Of a DNA stretch of 64,000 nt, positions 54,037 through 63,467 are shown piece by piece; the stretch's first letter is position 1, and the number at the start of each line of letters is the position of its first letter. Under the pieces are notes generated by a model. It was not told the origin of the DNA. It was given only the letters and a program-made list of their open reading frames with translations, and searched no databases. Source of the DNA: Rhodopirellula bahusiensis (GTDB lineage Bacteria; Planctomycetota; Planctomycetia; Pirellulales; Pirellulaceae); assembly GCF_002727185.1 (NCBI RefSeq), contig NZ_NIZW01000003.1:151001-215000 (forward strand), read 5' to 3'. A program made the position numbers and the translations under genes.

Positions 54037-55148
54037 TGAACCAATCCTTCGGTGACCTGGAGGAAGACATCCTCGAGGCTCTTTTTGTGTGCCGCGACTT
54101 CGGCGATGAGGAAGCCTTGTCCGACCAGCCAAGCAATCAGGTTGGCTTGGTCGCGGACGTCGCCTTCAAACTCGAATCGCACCAGTTCGCCATCAACGAC
54201 GACTTGGGATGCGGGCGGCAGGGTTTGTTCGCCATTGTCAGCGGATGAATTTTCGACGGGGGCACCGTTTGAGCTAGAAGATTGAGTTTGAGAAGACTGT
54301 TCCGCAAGATGATTGCGGATCAAGTCCGCGGCCTCTCCTGCGCGTTCGAGCACTCGCAGGGTGAGTTCGCGGTGCTGGACGCGTTGACGCTGGATGTCTT
54401 CGACGCTGCCGGTGGCCAGCAATTGACCTTGTTCGATGATGCCGACGCTGTCACACATTTCGGCGAGTTCAGTCAGAATGTGGCTGCTGATCAAAACCGT
54501 TTTGCCACGATTGGCCAGTTGGCGAATCATTTGCCGCAACTGAATTCGAGCTCGAGGGTCCAGTCCGGCCGCGGGCTCATCCAGAATCAAAACGGCGGGA
54601 TCATGCACGAGGGCGCGGCCGAGGCACAACCGTTGCTTCATGCCTTTGCTCAACCCACGAATCGGTTTGTCCTTCATACCGACCGTGCCGGTGAATTCCA
54701 GCACTTCTCGCAAACGTCGCGTGCGATCACGACCGGTCAAACCGTAGGCGCGAGCGAAGAAGTCAAGGTACTCCTCGCAGTTGACGTCTCGATAGGTGCC
54801 GAAGCTGTCGGGCATGAACCCAAGTCGACTGCGAACGAGCTCGGGATCGTTGACGACTGAGAACCCATCGACGAACGCATCGCCAAAGCTGGGCAGATCC
54901 AGCGTCGCAAGGATTCGCATCGACGTTGTCTTGCCGGCACCGTTGGGACCGATGTAGCCGAAAACGTGTCCTCGTCGAACCGAAAACGAGATGTCATGAA
55001 CGGCGTGAGTCTTGCCAAAGTAGCGGTGCAGCCGACGGAGTTCGATGCAATCCGCCGTGCCCGTGTGGACTCCGGCGGTGCTATGAACGGAGGTCGCCGA
55101 GCTCGTAGGTTGAGAAGTTGATTGGGAGTCTTGCGAGGTCGTGCTCAT
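54033..55148 (-). CDS. ABC transporter ATP-binding protein
   Basis: 371 residues. Walker A is GYIGPNGAGKTTSM, the signature is GLSKGMKQRLCLGRALVHDP, Walker B is VLILDEPAAGLDPRAR and the H-loop is VLISSHILTE. The order and the C-terminal extension fit the CcmA/DrrA-like group that works with ABC-2 permeases. An insertion of about 30 Ser/Gln/Asn/Glu residues (near SSQTQSSSSNGAP) interrupts the C-terminal domain. It overlaps both neighbours by ATGA: the 777-residue membrane protein upstream and the methyltransferase downstream. Confidence 0.93.
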   Translation of the reverse strand: MSTTSQDSQSTSQPTSSATSVHSTAGVHTGTADCIELRRLHRYFGKTHAVHDISFSVRRGHVFGYIGPNGAGKTTSMRILATLDLPSFGDAFVDGFSVVNDPELVRSRLGFMPDSFGTYRDVNCEEYLDFFARAYGLTGRDRTRRLREVLEFTGTVGMKDKPIRGLSKGMKQRLCLGRALVHDPAVLILDEPAAGLDPRARIQLRQMIRQLANRGKTVLISSHILTELAEMCDSVGIIEQGQLLATGSVEDIQRQRVQHRELTLRVLERAGEAADLIRNHLAEQSSQTQSSSSNGAPVENSSADNGEQTLPPASQVVVDGELVRFEFEGDVRDQANLIAWLVGQGFLIAEVAAHKKSLEDVFLQVTEGLVQ

Positions 55149-57478
55149 GGCAGGTCTCCCATCACGAAGTGGATGCTGTTTTCGATGGAGACACCATCGA
55201 TTGCGGGGACGTCGTCGGACAAGTCCGCGAGGGCGATGTAAGAGTTGTTGGGCAGCGATTTGCCCAATTGCATGCGTTGCTGAAGCTCGTACTCAAACAC
55301 TCCGTCGGTGGGTGCGGCGGTCAGGCTGAGTGTCGATCTGATTTTGTTGACGACATCAAATGTCTGGGTCAGCATTCGGCGTCGCGTTTGTTGATCCGCC
55401 GAGTCGGATTGTCGGTTCGTCTTCGTGTTCACGAGCCATTGGCGTTTGTACCATTCTCCCATCAACTTGGATGCTTCGAGCGACGCCAGTAGCTTGGCGC
55501 GAGCGGTTTCACCTGGACTCACGTTTTCTGCCATGAAGAACAATCCGTCTTGGTCGCGGACCAAAATCTCCTGCAGGTGCAGCTGGCATTCGTTCTTCAC
55601 TTCCACACTGACGCGTTTGACAGCTTCTGGTTCAGATTCCGTGATTCGAACGGTGCCGAATTGGTCGCGAGGTTGTTCGACCACGAACTGACGCTGTTGG
55701 CGGCTGGGCAACAGGCGGCTCGAGAAGCGAATTTCGTCGTCGGAAACCGTGACCCTTCCGCGAGTTTCGAAGCGTTCATCGACGCGGTCTTCCCAACTGG
55801 TTTCTTCGTTGTCGAGCAGCACCGTGACCGAGGCATTGGCTGGGAACTGCAAACCGTTGGAGGGCCGAATGCCGGCGAAGTAAGTCGAGCGGGTTCGAGA
55901 CATCGCGTCACCATCGGCGCTGACCCAGGTGATTTGTCGAGCTCGCAGCCGTGTGCCAAAGCCATCGGCGATGATTCCGTAAGCCATCATCGCGGCGGTG
56001 GTGGCGATGGCGAGCACTGGAGCGATCAAGAACATGAGGTAGCTGCGTCCGCTCTTGGTTGTTTTTCGGTAGGCCACCGGTCCGACCAAGACCACGAACA
56101 GACCCAGGAATCCCATGAAGGTGTAAACGGGAGGTTGAGAGACACCGGGAATCAGCCACTCAAAGAAGCGTTGGGTGCCGATCATTGGGTCGACGCCACG
56201 GCGGAGTGTTCGGTAGGCGTTGAAGCCCAGCATTCTTTTAGTTGTTCGCCAGTCCAGTATGTCGACTGGTTGATTGGCATCGCGAGCGGGCAGCTGAACG
56301 AGGAAGCCTGCTTCGTACGGAAACGCCGTCATTCCTTTGGAGGAACCCAGACGCAGACCCGGGCTGTTGCTGCTCAACGCGTTCTCAACGGAGAGGCGGA
56401 ATTTCTCGAAGACATCGATCTCATTCTGAACAGTTTCCCCGATCCCGCCGAATTGCTGATCGATGGCGTTGAGTTGAGCCCAGTTGCTCGACATACTCGC
56501 GGCGTTGGTTCGAAGTGTCTGCGAGGCGGTCATGGCAAGAGCGTCGATCGCACCCGCATCCAGTGCGGGGGTGGATGTGCTGATCTTTTGCGTATCGTTG
56601 ATTTGATCGGGTTGGGTTCCACGAATCAAAATCACTCCGCCACCATGGACCCACTGCATCAGTGGTTTCCACCATGGTGGTTGTTCCGATTTGTATCGGA
56701 GATAGTCCTCGCGATGAATGACAATCGCGTCGAACGGTAGCAACGATCGCCAGTCCTGAGGCAGGTCATCAGCATCGTGTGATTGCACGGCAACGGATGG
56801 TTCATTGACGTGACCGTCGTCATCCACTTTGATCATATTGGGCTGGAACGAATCCGCGTCCCACTGCATGTCAAACGTGGATTCGACTAGCGACTGCAAT
56901 GATTTGGTGCGCAGGTCCATGTCTTCGTCGGAGTTGATCCAGATCAATCGCCAACGCAGTTCGTCTTTCATTCCGCGGTCCACCGCGGTGTACCGTTGCA
57001 GCAGTTTGCCGATCTCTTGGGGAACTTGCGTGATCGAACGACCGTCTTCCAAAACCGTTACGTCATAGCCATCTCCGTACGACGTTTTTGGCACGTGGCG
57101 GATGATGGTTTGCGTGGTGGAATTTTCTGGGATTTGAAATGGAATCTCGACTTCCAAGGCCGACTGCGGTGGACTGTGCCCATTTGCACGAGGTTGGAGA
57201 ACCAAGGTGAAATTTTGGTCTGCTGTGGTGGGCCCGACTCTCGAGGTGAATCTAATTTCGACTCGCTGTGTTTCAGGCAAGTCCGGTGCGGATACCAGGA
57301 CGCTAATCCGATACCCCAGTGGATTGGTTTTCCCTTGAGAGAAAGTCGTGGTGTTGTAGCCGTCGTTGATCCAAATGCCTTCGCTGGCAGGGAACATCTG
57401 CCCACGAACGCTGGGGGTCGAGAATCCGACCAGCAGCAAGGCAACGGTGATACAGAAAGCAAGCTTCGAGCGATTCAT
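55145..57478 (-). CDS. Large membrane-anchored protein of the ABC cluster
   Basis: 777 residues, no named family recognised. A signal peptide (MNRSKLAFCITVALLLVGFSTPSVRG) leads to a beta-rich domain (about 35-165), then a glutamine-amidotransferase-like flavodoxin fold (DAIVIHREDYLRYKSEQPPWW, LMQWVHGGGVILIRG). Two membrane helices lie at about 445-500 (VYTFMGFLGLFVVLVGPVA and YLMFLIAPVLAIATTAAMMAYGI), and the remaining 270 residues are soluble. The layout resembles accessory proteins of gliding-type or uncharacterised ABC-2 systems. It overlaps both adjacent genes by ATGA, so it very probably works with the ABC ATPase. Confidence 0.75.
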   Translation of the reverse strand: MNRSKLAFCITVALLLVGFSTPSVRGQMFPASEGIWINDGYNTTTFSQGKTNPLGYRISVLVSAPDLPETQRVEIRFTSRVGPTTADQNFTLVLQPRANGHSPPQSALEVEIPFQIPENSTTQTIIRHVPKTSYGDGYDVTVLEDGRSITQVPQEIGKLLQRYTAVDRGMKDELRWRLIWINSDEDMDLRTKSLQSLVESTFDMQWDADSFQPNMIKVDDDGHVNEPSVAVQSHDADDLPQDWRSLLPFDAIVIHREDYLRYKSEQPPWWKPLMQWVHGGGVILIRGTQPDQINDTQKISTSTPALDAGAIDALAMTASQTLRTNAASMSSNWAQLNAIDQQFGGIGETVQNEIDVFEKFRLSVENALSSNSPGLRLGSSKGMTAFPYEAGFLVQLPARDANQPVDILDWRTTKRMLGFNAYRTLRRGVDPMIGTQRFFEWLIPGVSQPPVYTFMGFLGLFVVLVGPVAYRKTTKSGRSYLMFLIAPVLAIATTAAMMAYGIIADGFGTRLRARQITWVSADGDAMSRTRSTYFAGIRPSNGLQFPANASVTVLLDNEETSWEDRVDERFETRGRVTVSDDEIRFSSRLLPSRQQRQFVVEQPRDQFGTVRITESEPEAVKRVSVEVKNECQLHLQEILVRDQDGLFFMAENVSPGETARAKLLASLEASKLMGEWYKRQWLVNTKTNRQSDSADQQTRRRMLTQTFDVVNKIRSTLSLTAAPTDGVFEYELQQRMQLGKSLPNNSYIALADLSDDVPAIDGVSIENSIHFVMGDLP

Positions 57479-57825
57479 AGTTCTTTCTCCCGAGGCTTGA
57501 GCAATTGCGGCGGCAATTCATCTTTCGCGAATGGGCTGCCTTGGCGAGATTGGTCGACGCGACCGATGGTCAATCGAGCGACCAACCAGGAAACCAGAAA
57601 GGCACCAGCGGCCATTGCGAAAAAGACGGCGAAAACACCGACGGTGGCGAGAACGGCTTTGGCAAAGACCGCCCCGTTGCCCGCGGCTCGCGTGATTGCG
57701 GCGAGGATGGCGGCAACGGCCGTCATCGCCATCATCATGCGGAACGAAACGCGAGGCAGCACGCGGCTGCGGATGACCGGTTGGATCGACGGCGTGGGCG
57801 TGATGATCGGTTCGGGGGCAGGCAT
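57475..57825 (-). CDS. Small membrane protein of the ABC cluster
   Basis: 116 residues from the ATG at 57825 (a TTG at 57837 is an alternative). Two or three hydrophobic helices (FRMMMAMTAVAAILAAITRA, FAKAVLATVGVFAVFFAMAAGAFLVSWLVARL) lie between a Pro/Ile-rich N-terminus and a charged tail. No family is recognised. The stop overlaps the start of the 777-residue gene as ATGA, and the start lies 25 bases after the ppk1 stop. Confidence 0.7.
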   Translation of the reverse strand: MPAPEPIITPTPSIQPVIRSRVLPRVSFRMMMAMTAVAAILAAITRAAGNGAVFAKAVLATVGVFAVFFAMAAGAFLVSWLVARLTIGRVDQSRQGSPFAKDELPPQLLKPREKEL

Positions 57826-57849
57826 GCGCTGTGTCAATCAGAGACGAGA

Positions 57850-60225
57850 TCAATCAGGACGATGAGTTTCGAAAGTCGATTGCGGATCGTGCTTGGCCGC
57901 TTTTCGATTCTCGACCACCTGATGATACAGTGTCTCTTGAACCCGCATGGGGGCTTCGTGCTTGCGAGGCTTCAAACGCTGGTAACTTCCGTCGGGCTGC
58001 ATCCGCCATGCATTTTGGTTGTCACGGAAATACAGCTGCAGCGTTTCTCGAAGACGCTTGCGTGCTTCGGGATCGATGACGGGAACGAGCAGTTCGACGC
58101 GACGATCCAGGTTACGAGGCATCCAATCCGCACTGCTGATGAACATTTCGTGATCACCACCGTGACGGAAATAGAACGTTCGGGCGTGCTCCAAGAAACG
58201 ATCGACGATGGAAACAACCTCGATCGTTTCGCTCATGCCCGGAACGCCAGGTCGCAGGCAACAGACGCCACGCACGTTCAGGCGAATCTTCACCCCCGCT
58301 TGGCTGGCCAGGTACAACGCGTCGATGACTTCGGTGTCCACCAACGCGTTCATCTTGGCGATGATTTCGCCCTTTTGTCCCTGACGTGAACGTTCGGTTT
58401 CGCCTTGGATCAAATCCAGGACTTGGCGACGCAGCGTCAGTGGGGCCATCCCGAGTTGCTGCAGCGGTTGCGGTTGGCTGGCTCCGGTCACGGCGTTGAA
58501 GAACATTGTTGCGTCGGTGCCCAGGATCTCGTCGCAGGTCAGCACCGAGATGTCGCCGTACAAGTTAGCGGTGACTTCGTTGTAGTTGCCGGTTCCGAAA
58601 TGAACGTAACGCACGAGGCCTTGAGGTTCGCGGCGAACGATGATGCAAACCTTTGCGTGCGTTTTCAATCCGCGAATGCCGTAGATGACCTGCACGCCGG
58701 CTTGTTCCATTTCGCGAGCCCACTCGATGTTGCGGGCTTCGTCGAAACGAGCTTTCAGTTCCACAATCGCGGTGACGTATTTGCCTCGCTCTGCCGCACG
58801 CATGAGCGCGGCCACGATCGGACTGTTGCGGCTGGTTCGATACAGAATCTGTTTGACGGCCAAGACGTCTGGGTCCACCGCGGCTTCTTCCAGCAATCGC
58901 ACCACCGGATCGAAGGACTCGTACGGATGCATCAGCATGATGTCTCCGTCGGAGATCGACGTGAACATCGATTCGGCGGGATCGATTTTGGGGCTCCGTT
59001 GCGGAGGCCATTCCTCGTCCCGTAGCGAGTTCATTCCCTTCAGGCCATGCAGCGAGAACAGATACGTCAGATCCAATGGGCCATCGATATCAAAGACGAA
59101 CTGCGGATCGACTTCGAAGCTTTTGGTCAGGTAGTCGCGAATGTCGGGGTTCGCGTTGGCATCGATCTCCAGTCGAACGACGTCAGACAAACGTCGGCTT
59201 TCCAGGACCTCTTCCATTCCGCCGAGTAAGTCACCCGCGCCGTCTTCACGTAGTTCAATGTCAGCGTTGCGGGTGATGCGAAACGGTTTGCACTGGATCA
59301 CTTCGCGACCGGGAAAGAACTCGTCAACAAAATGCGAGACCAAGTCTTCGAGCAGCGTGTAGGCGTAGCCCGATTCGACGGGCGAGTCGTCGCTGGCGTC
59401 CGCGGGGGAGAGGCCTTTTTCGACGGGAGCTTTTTCGATCGGGAGTGGGATCACGCGGCCCAAGGTGCGGCCGAGCGGAATGACGGCAAAATGGGTCTCT
59501 GGTTCCGCGTCTTGGGAAGCAGCCGAGTCTCCGGTTGAGTTGTTCGCGGAATCGGATTGCCGCTGTTGGTTCGTGGGGACTCGGTCGTCGAGTGAGTCCG
59601 ATGGCGGCGGGGTCAGTTGCGGTCCGATCTCATCGCCTGGACGAAGTTGCACGCACAGGTGGATTCCCAAGCCGGGAAGCATGGGAAAACGGCGATCGTG
59701 AAGCGCTTGCGGCGACAGCACCGCCAGCACGTCCCCGCGAAAATGTCGTTCCGCGGCGGCGAGCAGTCGATCACTGCATTTTGCCGGATCGATTTGGTTG
59801 ATCTGGTGTTCGCTGAGCAATGGCAGCAGTTCGTTTCGAAGCAATTCGTATTGCCGATCGACATGTTCTTGGCATCGTTTCGAAACCGCCTGCAACTGCT
59901 CGGTCGCGGTACGACCGGATGGGTCGCGGCGTCCACCGCCTCCCATCGCTTGCAGTTTCAAGCTGCCGACGCGAACCATCATGAACTCGTCCAAGTTCGA
60001 GCTGGTGATCGCCAGGAACTTGGCTCGTTCCAGCAGTCGTACCGACGGATCGTCCCCCTGATCCAAGACGCGAGCGTTGAATTCCAACCAGCCCAATTCG
60101 CGGTTGATGAACCGGGGCGCATCAGCGACTCCCGTGTCCACTTTCTTTCGCGAAGCCGTTTTCGTGCTTTTGGGAGGACGTTTGCCGACAGACTGGGAGG
60201 GGGCGGGATCGTGGGACAACGTCAA
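57850..60225 (-). CDS. ppk1: Polyphosphate kinase 1
   Basis: 791 residues. It shows the PPK1 domains in order: FINRELGWLEFNARVLDQ, ITSSNLDEFMMVRVGSL (nucleotide-site Asn77), the head region, VKQILYRTSRNSPIVAAL, the first catalytic His in RGLKTHAKVCIIVRRE and the second in YFRHGGDHEMFISSADWMPRNLDRRVELLVP. It polymerises ATP gamma-phosphate into polyphosphate. It is longer than the common ~700, mainly through a disordered Ser/Asp/Gln insert at about 200-243. The start is TTG and overlaps the stop of the preceding cytochrome gene (TTGA). Confidence 0.95.
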   Translation of the reverse strand: MTLSHDPAPSQSVGKRPPKSTKTASRKKVDTGVADAPRFINRELGWLEFNARVLDQGDDPSVRLLERAKFLAITSSNLDEFMMVRVGSLKLQAMGGGGRRDPSGRTATEQLQAVSKRCQEHVDRQYELLRNELLPLLSEHQINQIDPAKCSDRLLAAAERHFRGDVLAVLSPQALHDRRFPMLPGLGIHLCVQLRPGDEIGPQLTPPPSDSLDDRVPTNQQRQSDSANNSTGDSAASQDAEPETHFAVIPLGRTLGRVIPLPIEKAPVEKGLSPADASDDSPVESGYAYTLLEDLVSHFVDEFFPGREVIQCKPFRITRNADIELREDGAGDLLGGMEEVLESRRLSDVVRLEIDANANPDIRDYLTKSFEVDPQFVFDIDGPLDLTYLFSLHGLKGMNSLRDEEWPPQRSPKIDPAESMFTSISDGDIMLMHPYESFDPVVRLLEEAAVDPDVLAVKQILYRTSRNSPIVAALMRAAERGKYVTAIVELKARFDEARNIEWAREMEQAGVQVIYGIRGLKTHAKVCIIVRREPQGLVRYVHFGTGNYNEVTANLYGDISVLTCDEILGTDATMFFNAVTGASQPQPLQQLGMAPLTLRRQVLDLIQGETERSRQGQKGEIIAKMNALVDTEVIDALYLASQAGVKIRLNVRGVCCLRPGVPGMSETIEVVSIVDRFLEHARTFYFRHGGDHEMFISSADWMPRNLDRRVELLVPVIDPEARKRLRETLQLYFRDNQNAWRMQPDGSYQRLKPRKHEAPMRVQETLYHQVVENRKAAKHDPQSTFETHRPD

Positions 60226-61430
60226 GCTCGCGAAGATATTGAGAGGAAATGAATGGCGACGTGGGAAACGGACGTGTTGGTCTGGGCGGTCGAGTCGGTG
60301 GCTGCCGCATCGCCTGTGATTTCAGACGCGTCGACTTCTTCTGAAACGCTCTCTTGAGCTGTTTCGGGAGCAGACTCTGGCGGCCAGGGTTGGCCCAGGA
60401 GAATGCTGATCGCTTTGGGGTAGAAGTCCTTTCCGTAGGTCAACTCGCCGCCCTGATGACCGACTGCACCAACCATGCCAGCAACGACCAGCAATCCGAT
60501 TTTCCAAACGTTTGTGAGGCGTTGGCGTCCCGCTGCATCGTCGCTTCGCAAAGACATCAGAGCGAGGATGGCGAAGATGCTGGAGAGGACAGTCACGATG
60601 ATGGCCGACCAACGATGCCAGAACAGCTCGGAATCGAAGTTGACCTTGGTCCAAGAGCCGTAGCCTTTTTCGACCGAGAATGACCAACCCATCATGGTCG
60701 CCACAATCGCGGTCGCGGCACCGAGCAGCAAACAAGCCAGCGGGATTTGTGTCCCGAGCGTGGGCCACTTCCATCCCAGCACGACAAACATCCCGCCCAT
60801 CAAGAACAGAGCGATGGGGAAGTGAACGGTGGCCGGGTGAAGGAAACCTTGGAACGACCAAACTCGGGCTAGCAAACCAGCGTTGGTGGGATCGACTCCT
60901 TTGCGGATGCCATCGGCGAGTTCAATCGGTTGCCCCGAACCATCCAGGTCAGGTTGAACCACGTTGGCTTCGTCGGGCCAGTTCGCACCTTCTTCGATCC
61001 AGATCCGAATCAGTGCCAGCTCAGCTGGAGCGAGGGGGCCCCCATGACTGCGAGGCGGCATCATCATGTCATCGTCTTCGCTGATCAGATAGTCGATGTA
61101 CATCGAGCTCGATTCCAGGTCCTCTCCATAGACGTATCCAAACACGGTGTCCCGATCATCGACCCGGAAGTCGGCTTTCGCTTCTTCGGCTCCGTGGCAT
61201 TCCAAGCAGTGTTGCCGGAAGATCGGAGCGATATCCCGTTCGAAATCGACGACCAGACCCTCGTCATCGACTGGCATTCGGATCACGTTGGCTTCCGCTG
61301 CTTCTTCTTCGGCGGAATTGGCCGTTCCGGCGTGCACCAGCGGGAAGAGAAGAAGCAGTGAAAGCAGGGGAGAAAGGGCGGACCGTTGGCCTGACAGGGC
61401 AGGGGTTCGACGGCAGTGAAGTTCGGGCAT
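60222..61430 (-). CDS. c-type cytochrome with DUF2231 membrane domain
   Basis: 402 residues from the ATG at 61430 (61457 is possible). A signal peptide or anchor (LSPLLSLLLLFPLVHAG) precedes a planctomycete-type cytochrome c domain: DIAPIFRQHCLECHGAEEAKADFRVDD gives the CxxCH haem site, and MMPPRSHGGPLAPAELALIRIWIEEGANWP follows. The C-terminal half is a DUF2231 four-helix domain with FLHPATVHFPIALFLMGGMFVVLGW and LFWHRWSAIIVTVLSSIFAI, possibly b-haem binding through its histidines. It ends in an acidic tail. Electron transfer at the cytoplasmic membrane is likely but the partner is not known. Its stop is coupled to ppk1 by TTGA. Confidence 0.85.
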   Translation of the reverse strand: MPELHCRRTPALSGQRSALSPLLSLLLLFPLVHAGTANSAEEEAAEANVIRMPVDDEGLVVDFERDIAPIFRQHCLECHGAEEAKADFRVDDRDTVFGYVYGEDLESSSMYIDYLISEDDDMMMPPRSHGGPLAPAELALIRIWIEEGANWPDEANVVQPDLDGSGQPIELADGIRKGVDPTNAGLLARVWSFQGFLHPATVHFPIALFLMGGMFVVLGWKWPTLGTQIPLACLLLGAATAIVATMMGWSFSVEKGYGSWTKVNFDSELFWHRWSAIIVTVLSSIFAILALMSLRSDDAAGRQRLTNVWKIGLLVVAGMVGAVGHQGGELTYGKDFYPKAISILLGQPWPPESAPETAQESVSEEVDASEITGDAAATDSTAQTNTSVSHVAIHFLSISSRA

Positions 61431-61811
61431 CGGCAGCAAAGCAGAAAAGATGAACATGAGGGGAATGCAGAATGGGGGGCGGGACTCATTTGGAATGAGC
61501 GAAGGGGGGCCGCTCATTGTACCGGCGAATGAGTGGCTGCCAAATCAAGATTGCAACCTGAGCGAAGACGGTGGGCAAGCCAGGAGCGAGTGTCGATTCG
61601 CTCCGACACCGCTATTCACGCCGATTGGCGGTGCGATTTGAGCGGGATGCGGCAGCTTCAGCATCTGGGTAGCTGCTCCGTGGGCGTATAGAGCCCGCCG
61701 ATGGATCGATCACCTTGCTGATGTGCCGCTGGGAAGAGTCCGTGTCTGTCGCTGGTAATCCAGACGGTCGCCGGAGCCGAATTCGCGGGCGTGCATCTCG
61801 AATTCGCGGGC
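61431..61811. other. Intergenic region with a 21-base tandem near-repeat
   Basis: 381 bases between the AAA ATPase stop and the cytochrome gene start, both minus-strand. CGAATTCGCGGGC occurs twice, at 61778-61790 and 61799-61811, as the core of a 21-base near-repeat running to 61819 across the ATPase stop codon. On the minus strand a 28-codon frame (MHAREFGSGDRL...) starts inside the repeat and may be chance. Confidence 0.5.
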
Positions 61812-63467
61812 TTACATCACCGAGAAGTAGTTGTCGCAGGCGAAGTCGAAGTACTCCTTTTTGAGCTCCACCTCGAGGTTGTTGTAGAGGCAGTAGTTCC
61901 GAACCTGAAGCAGCAAATCTCGTGGCTGGCAGTTGCGAAACGGGCGATCAACGGGCAAGTAATGAGTCTTTACCAAGTAGTCGACAGCTTCGGCGTTATA
62001 AGGGATCTTTGTGACCTTGCACATGATTTCAAATAGCTTGCGGAAATCAGCTTCGGGCGGGTTCTCAACTTCGATCTTATAAGGAATCCGACGCAAGAAC
62101 GCGTCATCGACCAAGTCTTTGGGTTCCAGGTTGGTGCTGAATATAACTAATTGGTCAAAGGGAACCTGGATCTTCTTGCCTGATGCCATGTTAAGAAAGT
62201 CATAGCGCTTTTCGAGTGGAATGATCCACCGGTTCAATAGCTGGTCGACGGACATTTTTTGGCGACCAAAGTCATCAATCACCAACGTTCCGCAGTTGCT
62301 TTTCATCTGCAGCGGCGCTTCGCTGATGTTGCTGGTGGTGTTGTTGAGGACTTCCAGCATCTCCATCGTCAGTTCACCACCCGCCACGATTGTGGGGCGT
62401 TTGATTCGTACCCAGCGTTTGTCAAAGCTTCCGGAATTCAGCAATCCACCGGAGGTTTCTGGCATGACGGCTTCGTGATTCATAGGGTCAAAGACACGCA
62501 AGATGTCTCCGTCAATGTCGACCGCACGCGGAATCCAGATGTACTTCCCGAAGGCTCCAGTCACTCGTTCGGCGATGGAGGTCTTGCCGTTGCCAGGGAA
62601 TCCAAACAAGAACATCCCGCGTCCACTGGCCACGGCAGGCCCAAGCCGGTGAAGCATTTTTGGATTGATCAACAGGTCGCTGAAGGCTCGCTGCAAGTCC
62701 TCTCGTTTTGGATATTGGCCTTCGATCGTTTGAAGTTTGACGCTCTCGATGTAGTCAGGCAATCTGACCGGGCAGCTTCCATGATAGGTGGAGTCATGCA
62801 GGTGATTGCGGGCGATGGCTCGGCCCGACTCGGTTAGCACATACACATAGTCATTGGTGGCGGTTGCACTTTTGTAAGCAACCGACTGGTCCATCTTCAA
62901 ACGTTCTAAGATGGGTTCAATCAAGCGGAAGGGCAGCTGGACTTGGTCCGCAATGCGCCGGCCTTCGACTTCACCCGCGTTGAGGATGAACCGGAAAATG
63001 ATCGATTCAACGAGCGTTTCGTTGATGTGACCAGCCCGCATCGATTCAGGCTCCGCGGGACGCCATGGTTCATCGCGGTTGGGTTGGTATCCGGCAGTTT
63101 GAGCGGGCCGAGGTCGCGGCGGGGCGGGGCGGTTTTGTCCGGCCTGACGGTTCTGTGGGGTGGCCGCTGCAGTTGGCGGGGTCGGGGGACGCTGGGCCGG
63201 TGCCGCTTCCGAAGGGCGAGATGCGGCGGCGGGATTTGGCTGGGCCGCGTTCTTCGGAGGAGTTGTTTGGGCTGGGGTGGGTGTCGCGGGCGGAACCGCT
63301 GGCCGGCTACCGGGAGAAGCAGGTGCGGTCCCGGCTACGGCTGGTTTGCCGGAAACGGACGGGACGCCACCTGATTTATCACCGCTCAAGGCGTGAATAC
63401 GGTTGATTAGGTTGTCCAACTGACTGTCGACGTTTCCTGAAGGCGAGGTTCCCGAAGACTGAGACAT
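61812..63467 (-). CDS. AAA ATPase with Pro/Ala-rich disordered N-terminus and winged helix
   Basis: 551 residues from the ATG at 63467. Residues about 35-140 are Pro/Ala/Thr-rich and surely disordered (PPATPTPAQTTPPK, RPAPPRPRPAQT). Next is a winged-helix-like segment (INETLVESIIFRFILNAGEVEGRRIADQVQLPF), then the ATPase: Walker A FGFPGNGKTSIAE, Walker B GTLVIDDFGRQKMS, sensor VIFSTNLEPKDLVDDAFLRRIPYKIEV. This domain order recurs in uncharacterised planctomycete and myxobacterial ATPases, some near secretion genes. No partner gene is adjacent here, so the role is open. Confidence 0.85.
   Translation of the reverse strand: MSQSSGTSPSGNVDSQLDNLINRIHALSGDKSGGVPSVSGKPAVAGTAPASPGSRPAVPPATPTPAQTTPPKNAAQPNPAAASRPSEAAPAQRPPTPPTAAATPQNRQAGQNRPAPPRPRPAQTAGYQPNRDEPWRPAEPESMRAGHINETLVESIIFRFILNAGEVEGRRIADQVQLPFRLIEPILERLKMDQSVAYKSATATNDYVYVLTESGRAIARNHLHDSTYHGSCPVRLPDYIESVKLQTIEGQYPKREDLQRAFSDLLINPKMLHRLGPAVASGRGMFLFGFPGNGKTSIAERVTGAFGKYIWIPRAVDIDGDILRVFDPMNHEAVMPETSGGLLNSGSFDKRWVRIKRPTIVAGGELTMEMLEVLNNTTSNISEAPLQMKSNCGTLVIDDFGRQKMSVDQLLNRWIIPLEKRYDFLNMASGKKIQVPFDQLVIFSTNLEPKDLVDDAFLRRIPYKIEVENPPEADFRKLFEIMCKVTKIPYNAEAVDYLVKTHYLPVDRPFRNCQPRDLLLQVRNYCLYNNLEVELKKEYFDFACDNYFSVM

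Noticed and set aside
55550..56740. 396-codon plus-strand frame opposite the 777-residue protein
   Set aside because: The minus-strand gene is fixed by ATGA overlaps on both sides; the plus frame has no motif or ribosome site.
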